Shown here one piece after another: positions 57,601-63,600 of a DNA stretch of 64,000 bases; position 1 is the stretch's first letter, and the number at the start of each line of letters is the position of its first letter. A program made the position numbers and the translations under genes. Origin of the DNA: Rubripirellula tenax (GTDB lineage Bacteria > Planctomycetota > Planctomycetia > Pirellulales > Pirellulaceae); the NCBI RefSeq assembly GCF_007860125.1, contig NZ_SJPW01000007.1, positions 124,001-188,000 of the forward strand. The letters run 5' to 3'. The notes beneath the pieces were generated by a model. It saw only the letters and a program-made list of their open reading frames with translations. It did not search any database and had not been told where the DNA came from.

Positions 57601-60504
57601 ATCCCTATGGTCTCCAACGCGACCAACGACGCTCGACGAGCCGAACTGTGCCCGGTCAACCTGACCGACACGGCGTCGAACATTTTTGCAGACACAGGCG
57701 CCGCAAGCACGCGAACGTTCTGTATCGTGGTTCCTTCAACAGCGCCGGTACCACCGTCGCCAACGAACACGTACGCTCGATTCCGAGTATCGCGTGAGGG
57801 CGGCTTGGCCCCAACCGGCTTGGCACTTTCGGGTGAAGTCGAAGATTACGCGTTGACGTTGCTGCCAGGTCTGCCGCCAACGATCTCGGACTTCAATCGG
57901 TCGTTCACCGTCGACGAAGACCGCACGCTTCAGGCACTCGATGGTAACGGCGTTCTGACGACTGCCGCGAACGACAACGGTTTGTTGGCGGGCGTGGTGG
58001 ACAACGACGGTAACGATGTCGCAATCTTCAGCGAAGACGTTGGAATCCGAACACTGTTGACACCGAGCGGAAGCCCGGCCGGTGAATTGAATCTGTTCAG
58101 CGACGGAACCTTCACGTTCACGCCGGTAACCAACTTCAACGGCACGGTCAATTTCTCGGCGCGTGTCAGTGACGTCCAACCGCTCGACGCCAGTTCACAA
58201 CTAGTCAATTCGCGACCCATTTCGGTCACGATTACCGTTTCGCCGATCAATGATCCGCCGGTCGCTACATCGACAAACGTGATCGTGACTCGATCGATCC
58301 TGGAAGACGAAATTCAAACGTTCGCCGCCGCGGATACGACGGTCGATGGAATCGTTCGCCCAGGTCTGATTGCGAACAATTACACCTCCGGACCCGCCAA
58401 CGAAACTGGCCAACCGCTGATCATCCAGTCGGTTTCGAGTTCACGCGGCGTGAACCTGACCACGTTGGGCGGCCGACTCTCGAAAGCTAGCGACGGACTG
58501 AGCGTCGTTTACACTCCACCGGTCGATTACAACGGTTCGGTGCCCGACACGTTCAATTACACCGTCGCGGACGTACCGGGTGCCGGTCAAACCAGCGAAG
58601 TAGCGACCAAACTTGGAACAGTGACCATCACCTTCCAAAGCGTCAACGACGCGCCTCGCACCGCGCCGGACAACTACGTCGGCGAGGAAGACGTGGCGTT
58701 GTTGATCCCGATCACGCTCAGCGGTACCACAGCGGGTGTATTGGATAACGATCGCCCCGGTCCCGATGACGAAGTCGCCGCCGGCCAAACGATTTCGTTG
58801 GTCACGACTCAGTTCCCGATCACCAGTTCCGACGGGGGAACAATCACTCTCGATGGCAACAACTTGCGATATGTTCCGCCACGATTGTTCAGCGGTGTCG
58901 ATATCTTCCAGTATTCGGTTGCCGACAACTTGGGTGCGATCGCGACCGGAGTCGTTTCGGTCAACGTGGGCGGTGTCAACAACGGTCCCGCGTTCATCGG
59001 AATCAATGGAGACATTAACGCCGAGTCGATCACTCGCGACGAAAGCAAGACGCAAGCCGAAACGGTCACCTATGATCTGACGACTTGGTTCAGTGATCCC
59101 GAAAGCGACACGCTGATATTCTCCGTAACGTCCAGCAACCCGTTGATCGTGCTGCCAACCTTGACGGGATCGACGTTGGTCTTGGAATACCCACCGTTTG
59201 CGTTCGGCAAAGCAACGCTAACGGTAACGGCAACCGACACCAGCGGCGCTTCGGTTGCACCGCAAATTAAGGTCGACGTAGTTAACACGCCCGATCCACC
59301 CCGAGTCATCGGGACGCTCGACCCGCTTGCCGGCGTCGAGGATCAGGTAGTCATCGCGGACCTGGGTGGTGTGTTTGCCGATCCAGATACCGACGAATCG
59401 CTCACGTATGCGGTCGCTCGGCTCGGTAACATTATCAATCCGACCACCGCGCAAATCGCTGCTCACCCGCTGGTCAGTTCGATCGTTCCCGTCGGTAACG
59501 AGTTGCGAATCACGCTCAAACCCGATCAATCGGGCAGCGTCGAAATCGAAATCTCGGCCACCGATGGATCGTTCCGCGTCAGCGACTCGTTCACGCTTAA
59601 TGTGGCTGCGGTTCCGGATGCACCGGTCGCAACCGCAGACGGTTACAACGTTCCCGTGGGTGGTCGATTGCAAATCGTCAATCCATCAGCCGGACTGCTT
59701 CGCAACGACGTCGACGCCGATGGTGATGCGATCACGATCGATATAAACAACGTCGTCGGACCGACGCGTGGAAGCCTGCAATTGAACACCGACGGCACGT
59801 TCACCTACGAAAGCCTGGATGGAACCGTCGGCGATGCTGACTCGTTCACTTACCGAGTCGCAGACTCGACAGGTCGATTCAGCAATTTGGTCACGGTGAA
59901 CTTCACCCTGAACCAATCGCAATACCAAAACCCGCTCGCCGACTTGTCCGAAGACGTCAACGCCGACGGCGTCATCTCGGCAATCGACGCGTTGCGTGTG
60001 ATCAACTACCTAAGCCGAAGCCTTGACGGTGCCAGCTTCGTCCCGGTCAGCTCGATTGGTGCCCCGCCGCCGGACTATTACGACACCAACGGCGACGGTC
60101 GAGTATCCGCCGCTGACGCGCTCAAGGTCATCAATCAACTCAGCCGGATCAACAACTCGTCGCGAGAGTTGGTTGGCGGAGAGTCAATTGCCGATTCGGG
60201 CACCTTGGCCGCGGCAGTAACGACCAGTGTTGCATCGGCATCGTCCGCCGGACTGGTGGGACAACCGATCGCGTGGACCGGACCATCGACGTTTGAATTC
60301 GACGTCAATGATTCGCCCCTCGATGAAGCTGATCCGCATGACGCAGTGCTGGCCGCCGGCTTCGAGATCGCGTCCGCAAAGACGGAAGAAGCAGTACTAG
60401 CCGTTCAATCCGAACGCAACAGTGACGGCCAACCCGAAAGCGTTGACGAAGCACTGGCGACGATGTGGGACGAATTTACCGTGGATGGACTCGACCTGGA
60501 TTGA
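42625..60504 (+). CDS. Giant secreted multidomain protein with dockerin-like repeats (5959 aa)
   Basis: A 17.9-kb gene. The N-terminus is Lys/Arg/Ser-rich and then reads ILETLESRQLLAG (51-63), a motif on planctomycete giant exported proteins; no classical signal peptide is visible. Rough order: an Ig-like domain (66-200); a matrixin-like region without zinc ligands (~640-755); PPC-like domains near 785-1030, 2070-2140 and 3360-3510; beta-helix-like regions (from ~1180, RNIFVDKTAGPNADG); many copies of a ~90-residue FEF module; GEVED near 5075; cadherin/VCBS-like repeats (~5090-5760); two dockerin-type EF loops (DVNADGVIS and DTNGDGRVS, ~5776-5841); an acidic tail. The start matches the paralogue downstream (both open MT then basic residues) and has GAAGG at 42613-42617; TTG at 42610 is the alternative. 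Likely cell-surface or secreted, adhesion or matrix role; the exact role is unknown. Confidence 0.87.
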   Translation: MTSRKRLNTSASNSDVSRADGSSTSQSRPDGAKASRSGKARPTRKKRRQHILETLESRQLLAGPQLIGIQPNEGDLIVNGSVRDTAPNVLTFRFDQTQSIDPTTFDGIRVTRAGADGLLGSSDDVTITPGLVTLGDNAANEVVVRFADALPNDKYKAEVFGFDDSGLGITALRNDAGELFQPGSTGQRVSVTNFELRLGALIEAVVPQPVVRLADGSLVQNRNEVVVYFNEDPLFVEDTGATGTVQIGAQQITVTANLSERAFSNTQINFLPSTSASVATATHDKVANTLTVVYPNNSTYTAVATAINSLSEFNATVSAGNPNGIFNFNSETTTGSRFEIKGTPSQRSAENPRFYQLLLTQDSVSTVDDAIYFPSEVVYNPVTHTARLFFAADINELPGVPLGGGTFRLRVGTAVDNRTDLVLVPETVAVAPSVSTDFGVTGLQVKFTNRAVGEGASGRTIRFTNSGTAGLSVALDTNGNVVFNLGGQAATVSQLQAIVASTPAVNAVITVSSRLNGASGGGSTVVPAQAIGAAPLALVAVGDTLGTALDVGVFGQDQLTSKIFAESIDPQPFLIELLGGNDDPGRLELPEVAGNGLVQYINSTFGNNGADDTDGITEISYNFNGVFATGPGGNSFLNQINDRQKTRIREALGLWSTSIGVQFRETVDQGITFALGDISRLNAVPDTRLQNYGVLNANLRIDPTFENSAIVFSNQTDFNTAYGEDFLRKATAGIGLLLGLEQAPGLTAQTLLSLNSGFLNQTINSASEAELKGNEPSFPGNYDILHGQYLHRPDSVDVDLYRFVIDLDDADRVGTLTAETFAERLADSSTLDTSLQLFQEVSASTTSDFGIGNSLSVRYDALAAGRLGNNVSIEYIRSDRTGTDRAIRITQKLDNAGNPIANGIVVDMPRANATITSVPVSDIVSAINSSPFASSLVRAMIAVGSPTTNVAASNAPIGRSLLSGGGLTQISRNDDYFSEDSRIIATLGAGTYYVGVAASGNETYDPTIPGSGYGGLTQGKYELQLKFEPQVDETEVIRDLDNPRTGVPGTAIDGDGDGTPGGVKNFWFQTRPENRQVNFTSSGSGLTSGQTVRIVGANGTVRTYEFVANGGSPRPGNIAVPYSTGTTGAETPSGSLATALAQAIRGQVVATGVNVTQVSSRLEFTGERSIETSDDFRGATILGRNIFVDKTAGPNADGSLAAPFNNIANSAVANAFDAAMSGDIVRIIGNGGQDNNIATEADNFSYNVGVSVTGGLTLEDGRNLEVPQGVTTMIDAGAIIKLRSARIGVGSSTLLEDRSGGALQVLGTPRLVNLSPSGSVVSSSLQGDTNAILSGYSDGSVVFTSINDGDANAATVSGSRAAAPGDWGGLVFRRDLDESEGRADLEDEGIFLQTVNHAQIRYGGGSNLLIDSVQQLVNPIQIFELRPTITFNEISFSADAAISASPDSFEETSFQSPRFQQAGAFTADYSRVGPSIYDNVLVQNSINGLFIRVVTTPGSPPRELTIAGRFDDTDVVHYFPENVVVSGTPGGSIQDGIQPDLASTALARIAGGSLAAGNYNYRLVFVDANGFESLASTPSAALTVPASSSIQLLNLQPVPTNSDYTARRLYRLNPINGQYVLVANLDANASNFVDDGSASQGLLDLTRAGIRGRLDASLVIDPGTVLKFRGSRLELGQGVQLLAEGTTAAPIIFTSYADDRFGSGGTFDTNNDNGSSAGEVIANRGDWSGIYAAPTSFVSLDHATVAYGGGVSLLEGGQSRGFAALELQQAGGRITNGRFEFNEDAQDGAGPVGRFGRLGVTQATIFVRDSQPTIVGNTFVDNRGTIIDIDSDSMSSDRLVDLGRQTGILDRFDALDNNYGPLIRLNRYQNVAATDVNSRQISGLEIRGGTLSTESVWDDTDIVHLLFDAIEVNNLHSSGGLRLISRPDESLVVKLTGAGSPFSPTSGTGLTATGTLSSIEDRVGGSIQIVGLPGTPVVLTSFFDDTVGAGLTPDGRQFTDNNGDSFGSRPEGNNWRSVLFDEYSNDRNVDYILEKTITSETAPGLNGTIGNAQVLGAIAPNVLSGDEQLRLGFEVEGYLTTFNDVDTYSFTAEAGTRIWVDLDRTSYTLDSVIEVLDANGNVIARSDNSFDEVAGTPLQSVADSVANTVGSLQGGADAFTEFGVGGLYEDFGSMNLRDAGLSLSLPGNRGTRSVYFFRVRSASVDPGDSTGGITKGGYRFQVRLREEQEFAGSVVRFADIRYANNGIHVRGMLSTSPLLGDAQEDEVIGATSFGTFGNPVSNNSVLSSDSVNGTRAQYLGNLLVSKDKSFSVGGALSTSNDIDFYQIDVDSALSTGLQASTIFDIDYADGFSRPNTTLVVFYDADGEDGELLPQLVFVGEDSNVLDDQAQPVASASIDLLTRGSVSTGDPLIGPVSLSEGTYYVGVVGDGVTADALTAITTRREPIESILRLFEDHVEEVGGSTALPPRNDTAFIDRDSLNPGWTVTTARATDPGHQRTQTFNGSRFNNLYPASDQFEVFGNNDSFFNAQPLDAIDPLWSLQNDANIGDSFRNTSQFIPHTTVFGTTPNEIVDIYRFDVAVDGSLVILDVDGGINPNVRDPDTLPDDFPTQDDPNSVDLKLQLFDITGALVPGATSRTSRTTDGAFGSQSSFGFSTISADPYLEVRLAAGTYFVAVSPEATAYDADTGTFSLDPAERPDSGTYELNVSVENHANSGGDPGNESYHFDRSEPSGTMTGVPFDLKGYAPSDLPRFYFNYFYAPGVGDTVALRVTSAENPAGTLTDVTFQANTSGNFWRQGIASLSAFAGHTDIQVEFVYTVGSATAIGEGLYLDDFVVGFAERGELITGADLGNVGVSGSSFTQAGEYQLEVRPGTEFGTPSAFGFQLDSTFDTNARQGEVATIVAPHAMQINDGDTFTLSDGVRNVRFEFDLNTATGITPGNIRIPYTIDSTQSEIADAIRSAINLSVVRSTIQIQASDSTGSATGGFGDNQIAISGVVLGDFIEISGPDDLPAEDLPLDPTGGAFRLPVIFNRGTGDSNIIRSQSQFIVDSNKISNVRAVGIFSEPGNRGIDPEDATGTYIDSNPIGVTNPGAVRNLPTLNNEVIGGQTPGLVIRNNTIDQAGFAGIKVEGEIRPYVIDSSTFDLGDGDNVFGAFLFGNLISDGLLMVVDAADTRVVFEFEDIGGDGTTDGGSGAIGGNGFNDGHVPIYIRHDGGPYNGRSVAHTRQEVMLAIYDAINSSILVTNGLQPLVKATLGTSLLGTDSSFFDDFGFFNNFFLATDSAVYIEGATNIQFSSAGFNPPPVPFLNPFTAYLAPVHDAPQPVTRIVNNTIYGNDGTASRFSGNPLTEPNDVLFQAVDTRLGSGHSGPFTKSGTIGDSVSVSAATADVDMYRVDLVVGDRLTVDIDTVAGGPNTTIRLFDSSGTEVAINRSGSAPDYLETSADPLTFDSAIGRTEDAYLDFRALLTGTYFIGISSDGNDTYDALSTSGRAVGNGPAGDYDIAISNIAPRTFVMSVDNGSNTRFPGANTGIQVADFYGTRFSVTQVNDLQNPGANGATTNIQQFEFTNGQGGRTFTDPSGEIIVNVPLQGNNEFRVADVVQAIAYAISGDAFARNAGLPNPPLPNDEFANGPDGASGPLGAVLATSLGGIEGNSTGLRTFPLTGDFNTSFGHNRTLAQVGSGGFAGTSTLGSGVSELYVLVERAANITISPEAAAAGLRLDPAEGLNIDQLLPETGILLTGGSSGTVVNNVFSNLHQGFVDEYATFTGFFNVTNNNPNVHPKPAISVVTANVFQHIETANNVFRQQMTQPFVNNGNIGITPGPSNVNGGTDDFNITLGNDDPLFVNPEGGNFLPSSNSVVIDSSVNSLTERDRLAGLLRSVGLPVSNVLAPDRDVNGVLRADNPDVAPPGGLGSQVFKDRGSNELADFVGPAAIINVPLDNDAEGVDIDPSTGFLRLASGIYREFRIQLRDTGDSSDPFSGLGIDDDTVVVPSIADLRPSGANVTVFEDEKLLTEGVDYTFSYDETQNVITLTPLAGIWQNDRSYRISLNNQDRTVLVASDPSLISDGDQLLITDTNGGTLAFEFESGFELTVPETITLIVPDVGTNAGGLRDGDIFRINDGTNPVIVFEFNSDSVTLPGSVPITLPTEQTPTDPTLLTAFLADIAQNIRDAIVSQTVTQGGELDVDVRVIGKTVIVGGEPGTTASTDSSGLDQAARTLALRVPVAGVSPLGIQDGNQFTINNGNRAVTFEFDTNNVRTNPTAVAIPVTAGMNAAVIATLTRDAINASTLGLDTSVQNDGVSVYLNLPVRGSASVAGGQLAVVGISRTANDGDTIVITPTDGAAASILEINRTDERDVDGNIVNDGVTAITNVPVNIDRTTTADELAGRIANAIRALPPIAGLPLDDVNPVAGGLVTIGGQEGLGVSLVGNSLELSGSPSVTGASTVEVFGPLLLSLPLVGGGGIVTGSVLVLQDDAGNDVVFEFKNNVDANPANAITDVVINFDSFSTVDIVANTLVTAINGAGLGITAVNNGVGQVSLGRIASNRVNLNGFIDPVDPTIVIPGLSGASVRRGIVRDGETLSIRQGTTQVTFEFEAAVGGGGTQAGNVQVAFQPGSTVGDVAVSLAAAINNNKGTLQVSAVAELDTAGNPTGRVNLNDQPGTVIDVSQAPTLNLVGVPGGATPVRISPAFSAGEVKQALINAINSVNTPGQNAVTTLSAENRGGDTFFVSGGVSFVGPISNYALPAIADLAGNPLEPNRADQTTQFTILMPTVGLDYGDAPDPVAGVAGRYPTLNINNGPRHVVDNQLFLGSFIDADSDGSPSAAANGDDTRIFGSSTGTLFGVTIVNGDLQIVVQSGSVDPTTRDGDTITIDTGTTTATLELDLNGRFDEDNFAITPADPTSPASITAAILAAIDDSPLRPASVRSTSATVVVSADDEDGVSFTSDTNPLGVLNRGVALPIEVQVTGSGILEAWIDFNADGDWDDPGEQVIPMVSNATNDARRAELCPVNLTDTASNIFADTGAASTRTFCIVVPSTAPVPPSPTNTYARFRVSREGGLAPTGLALSGEVEDYALTLLPGLPPTISDFNRSFTVDEDRTLQALDGNGVLTTAANDNGLLAGVVDNDGNDVAIFSEDVGIRTLLTPSGSPAGELNLFSDGTFTFTPVTNFNGTVNFSARVSDVQPLDASSQLVNSRPISVTITVSPINDPPVATSTNVIVTRSILEDEIQTFAAADTTVDGIVRPGLIANNYTSGPANETGQPLIIQSVSSSRGVNLTTLGGRLSKASDGLSVVYTPPVDYNGSVPDTFNYTVADVPGAGQTSEVATKLGTVTITFQSVNDAPRTAPDNYVGEEDVALLIPITLSGTTAGVLDNDRPGPDDEVAAGQTISLVTTQFPITSSDGGTITLDGNNLRYVPPRLFSGVDIFQYSVADNLGAIATGVVSVNVGGVNNGPAFIGINGDINAESITRDESKTQAETVTYDLTTWFSDPESDTLIFSVTSSNPLIVLPTLTGSTLVLEYPPFAFGKATLTVTATDTSGASVAPQIKVDVVNTPDPPRVIGTLDPLAGVEDQVVIADLGGVFADPDTDESLTYAVARLGNIINPTTAQIAAHPLVSSIVPVGNELRITLKPDQSGSVEIEISATDGSFRVSDSFTLNVAAVPDAPVATADGYNVPVGGRLQIVNPSAGLLRNDVDADGDAITIDINNVVGPTRGSLQLNTDGTFTYESLDGTVGDADSFTYRVADSTGRFSNLVTVNFTLNQSQYQNPLADLSEDVNADGVISAIDALRVINYLSRSLDGASFVPVSSIGAPPPDYYDTNGDGRVSAADALKVINQLSRINNSSRELVGGESIADSGTLAAAVTTSVASASSAGLVGQPIAWTGPSTFEFDVNDSPLDEADPHDAVLAAGFEIASAKTEEAVLAVQSERNSDGQPESVDEALATMWDEFTVDGLDLD
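54790..57410 (+). repeat. Array of ~90-residue FEF modules inside the giant protein
   Basis: Successive segments share the pattern D-G-D-x-hydrophobic-x-I-x-x-G, then F-E-F, then a proline or asparagine stretch, a beta strand, and an ending helix with A-I-N or A-I. Examples start near 54826 (DGDQLLITDTNGG), 54958 (DGDIFRINDGTNP), 55323 (DGNQFTINNGNRAVTFEF), 55615 (DGDTIVITPTDG), 56020 (SVLVLQDDAGNDVVFEF), 56350 (DGETLSIRQGTTQVTFEF) and 57220 (DGDTITIDTGTTTATLEL). More distant copies lie near 45870, 51350, 52110 and 53270. Confidence 0.7.
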
Positions 60505-60688
60505 GTTCGTCGCGCGAAGTTCGAACGACTGCCCGGCAATGACGCCCGGCACTCGCCCTGACGGATGGGGCAAACCAATGGATTGTTTACACAACTTTGA
60601 AAATGATTCCGGATTCTCGCGACGTTAGCTCGCAAGAATTCTATCCAAATTTATCCCTAGATAGCCCCTCCTTAAGGCCAGGTCACCC

Positions 60689-63600
60689 ATGACCAAACGA
60701 AGAACACTTCGCCGCCGATCGACTTCAAATACCTCATCGCGAAGCCTTCACCACGAGACTCTCGAAAAGCGAGAATTGCTCGCCGCGGAGTTTGGCCCCC
60801 GATTGATTTCGGTTGCGACGAACTCGGGTACCCAATTCGATTTGGCGGGCAACAATCCGCTATTCGAAGCACCCCGTGAAGTCACATTCCGGTTCGACGG
60901 TGGTCAAGAAATTAACCCGGCCACGCTTTCGGCGTTTAAGTTCACGGCGTCGGGTGGCGACGGTGGATTCACCGAAGGCAACGAAGTCGATGTCACACCG
61001 GGATTCATCGGTCTTGGCGATAGCTCGCGGATTGTCATCGCTCGTTTTGCGTCCGATCTGCCGGACGATCAGTATCGCATCTCGATCAGCGGCTATGACG
61101 ATACGGCGAACGGATTGGTAGCGCTGCGAAACATCGACGGCGATCTGTTCCAACCGACATCAACGATCAACCCGGCTACGCCCAGCCAGGACATCTTGAT
61201 GAACATCGAGGTGGGCCCGCGCGTCGTTGCCGTTGTGCCACAACCGATCGATTACACGACCACGCCGCGAACCCAACTTCGCAACACGATCCACGTTTAC
61301 TTTAACAACGATGCGCTGGTAAATCCGTCAACGCCTGTTGTCACTTCAACGGGAAGTCCAAGCGATCCAACCGTGGTGCGTCCGGCGTTCTACAATCTGT
61401 TCTTCACCGACGACACCGTCGAAACAGGTGACGATGTTGTCCACAACCCGACGAGCGTAACGTTCGAAGCCGCTCTCAATCGTGCGACGTTGACGTTCAG
61501 CGCCGACCTAAGCACTCTGACCACCAGCGGTGACGGCACGTTCCGACTTCGCGTTGGTTCGTCCCAAGCTTTGCCGACTTCCTTAGCGCCGGACACTTCC
61601 GATATCACGACCGATGTCGGTGACACGTTTTCGGCCGCTAGGGATCTTGGCATCTCGTTCGGATCCGCTGGCGATGCCAGCGTCACGATCGGCGGGGTAA
61701 TCGAAGCTCCCGTCGGCAACACCGTTCAGTGGCCTGGAATTGATTCGCCTGGCGTTCGTGACGATCGCCGCGACGCTCAAGTCGTCGGCCGCGCCGACAC
61801 GACCGATGGTGTGGACGTTTTCTTCTACAACTTCGCCAACCTGTACGGCACCGACGCATCGCAATTGCCGCTGGAAAATGCGATCACCCCGGCGCAACAA
61901 CAACGAACACGCGAAATCCTGGATCTGTATTCACAAAGCCTCGGCGTTCAGTTCATTGAAACGGAAGACCAGGGCTTACAGATCGTCACGGGTGACTTGC
62001 GGGCTTTGGTTGAAACAGCATCCACCGGTCCTGGACTACCGTTCCAAGAATTTCGCGTCAACGATGAAGATCCATCACGCGGCGTTTTGATTCTCGATGC
62101 CGGTGAGAACTGGTACGACGGCTATGGCCTAAGTCCCGATGCGCGCCCCAGTTGGTTCGTCGAGGCGCTGCGCGGTGTCGGATCGTTGTTAGGTATCGGC
62201 AACACCTTTGAACAGGTTCCCGGTGTCGCTAGCGGTTCATTGCCTGGCCTTTATGATCCGACTTTGTTCCCCGTCACGACGGCTGCAAACGGCTTCAGCA
62301 TTGAACCCGACTTTCTAAGCACCAGCGACATCATCCCCGGTCAAGCGCTGCATCGACCAGAAATTCGCGATGCTGACTTGTACAAGTTCACGGTCGAGAA
62401 GACCGGTCGCATTTCGATCGAATCGTTTGCTCAGCGACTGCAGGACACCAGCCTGCTGGATACCGACCTGCAACTTTGGAAACTCAACGCGACGACAGGC
62501 AAGTACGACTTGGTTGCCAGAAACGCTGATTTTTACGGCAATGACTCGTTCATCGGTATCGATGTCGCGCCCAATTCGGGCGGCGCCGCAGCGACCTATG
62601 TTCTAGGCGTCACCGCAGCCGGCAATGAGGACTACAACCCCAATATCGAAGGCAGTGGCGGTGGCGGTCGATCCCAAGGGCGGTACGACATGCGCATCAG
62701 CTTTGTCAGCTCGCAGGTCAATACGATCGTCGACACCAACGAGTCGCGTTTGGACGGCGATTCGGATGGCCAACAGGGCGGTGACTTCAATTTCTGGTTC
62801 CGCGTAACCAAGACAAAGGACCTTGCCGCGGTTGGCGAACCAAGAACCCTGTTCGTCAGCCCAACCGTAGGCACCAACACAACGGCGCGTGGTACCGTCG
62901 ATGCACCACTGCAAACGATCGCTTATGCACTGAGCCAGTCGCGTCCTGGAGATATCGTTCGATTGCTGCCTGACGGCGGTACAGACGGTCGCATTGATAC
63001 GACCGCTGATAACCGCGCGTACGAGATCGGTCGTGCCAGCAACGGATCGATCCTGGCCGATGGTGAAACGTTGCGAGTTCCCAAAGGTGTCACCGTCATG
63101 GTGGATGCCGGTTCGATTCTGAAACTGCGTAGTGCCAAGATCAGTGTTGGCAGCGAATCCGTCGACGAGGATCGATCCTTGGCGGCGTTCCAAGTCTTAG
63201 GAGCTCCATTCCTTGTCGATAGGGACGGCGCGATTATCGACGGCACCGTAGATATCACCAGCTATCGCGAAGAGAGCCGCGATGGAGTTCTGCTGGGCGC
63301 TGATACAAACTTACTGACGACGACGCCAACGCCTGGCGACTGGGCTGGTATCGAATTCCGGCATGACTTCGATTATTCCGAGGGCCGCAAGGTCTGGGAA
63401 AACGAGGGCATCTTCCTTGACTACGTCTCACACGCCGATATTCGCTACGGCGGGGGCAGCGTGCAATTGACGGACCCGGTCGTGACGCCGTTGCAAATGT
63501 TGGAAGCAAGACCAACGCTGGTTTACAACAGCATCAGCCAATCTCGTGACGCGGCCATGAGCGCCGACCCGAACTCGTTCGCCGAAACGAACTTCGCTGC

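Noticed and set aside
60530-60551. Imperfect hairpin TGCCCGGC / GCCCGGCA after the giant gene as a terminator
   Set aside because: It has a C-C mismatch in the stem and no T-run after it, so a terminator call is not supported.
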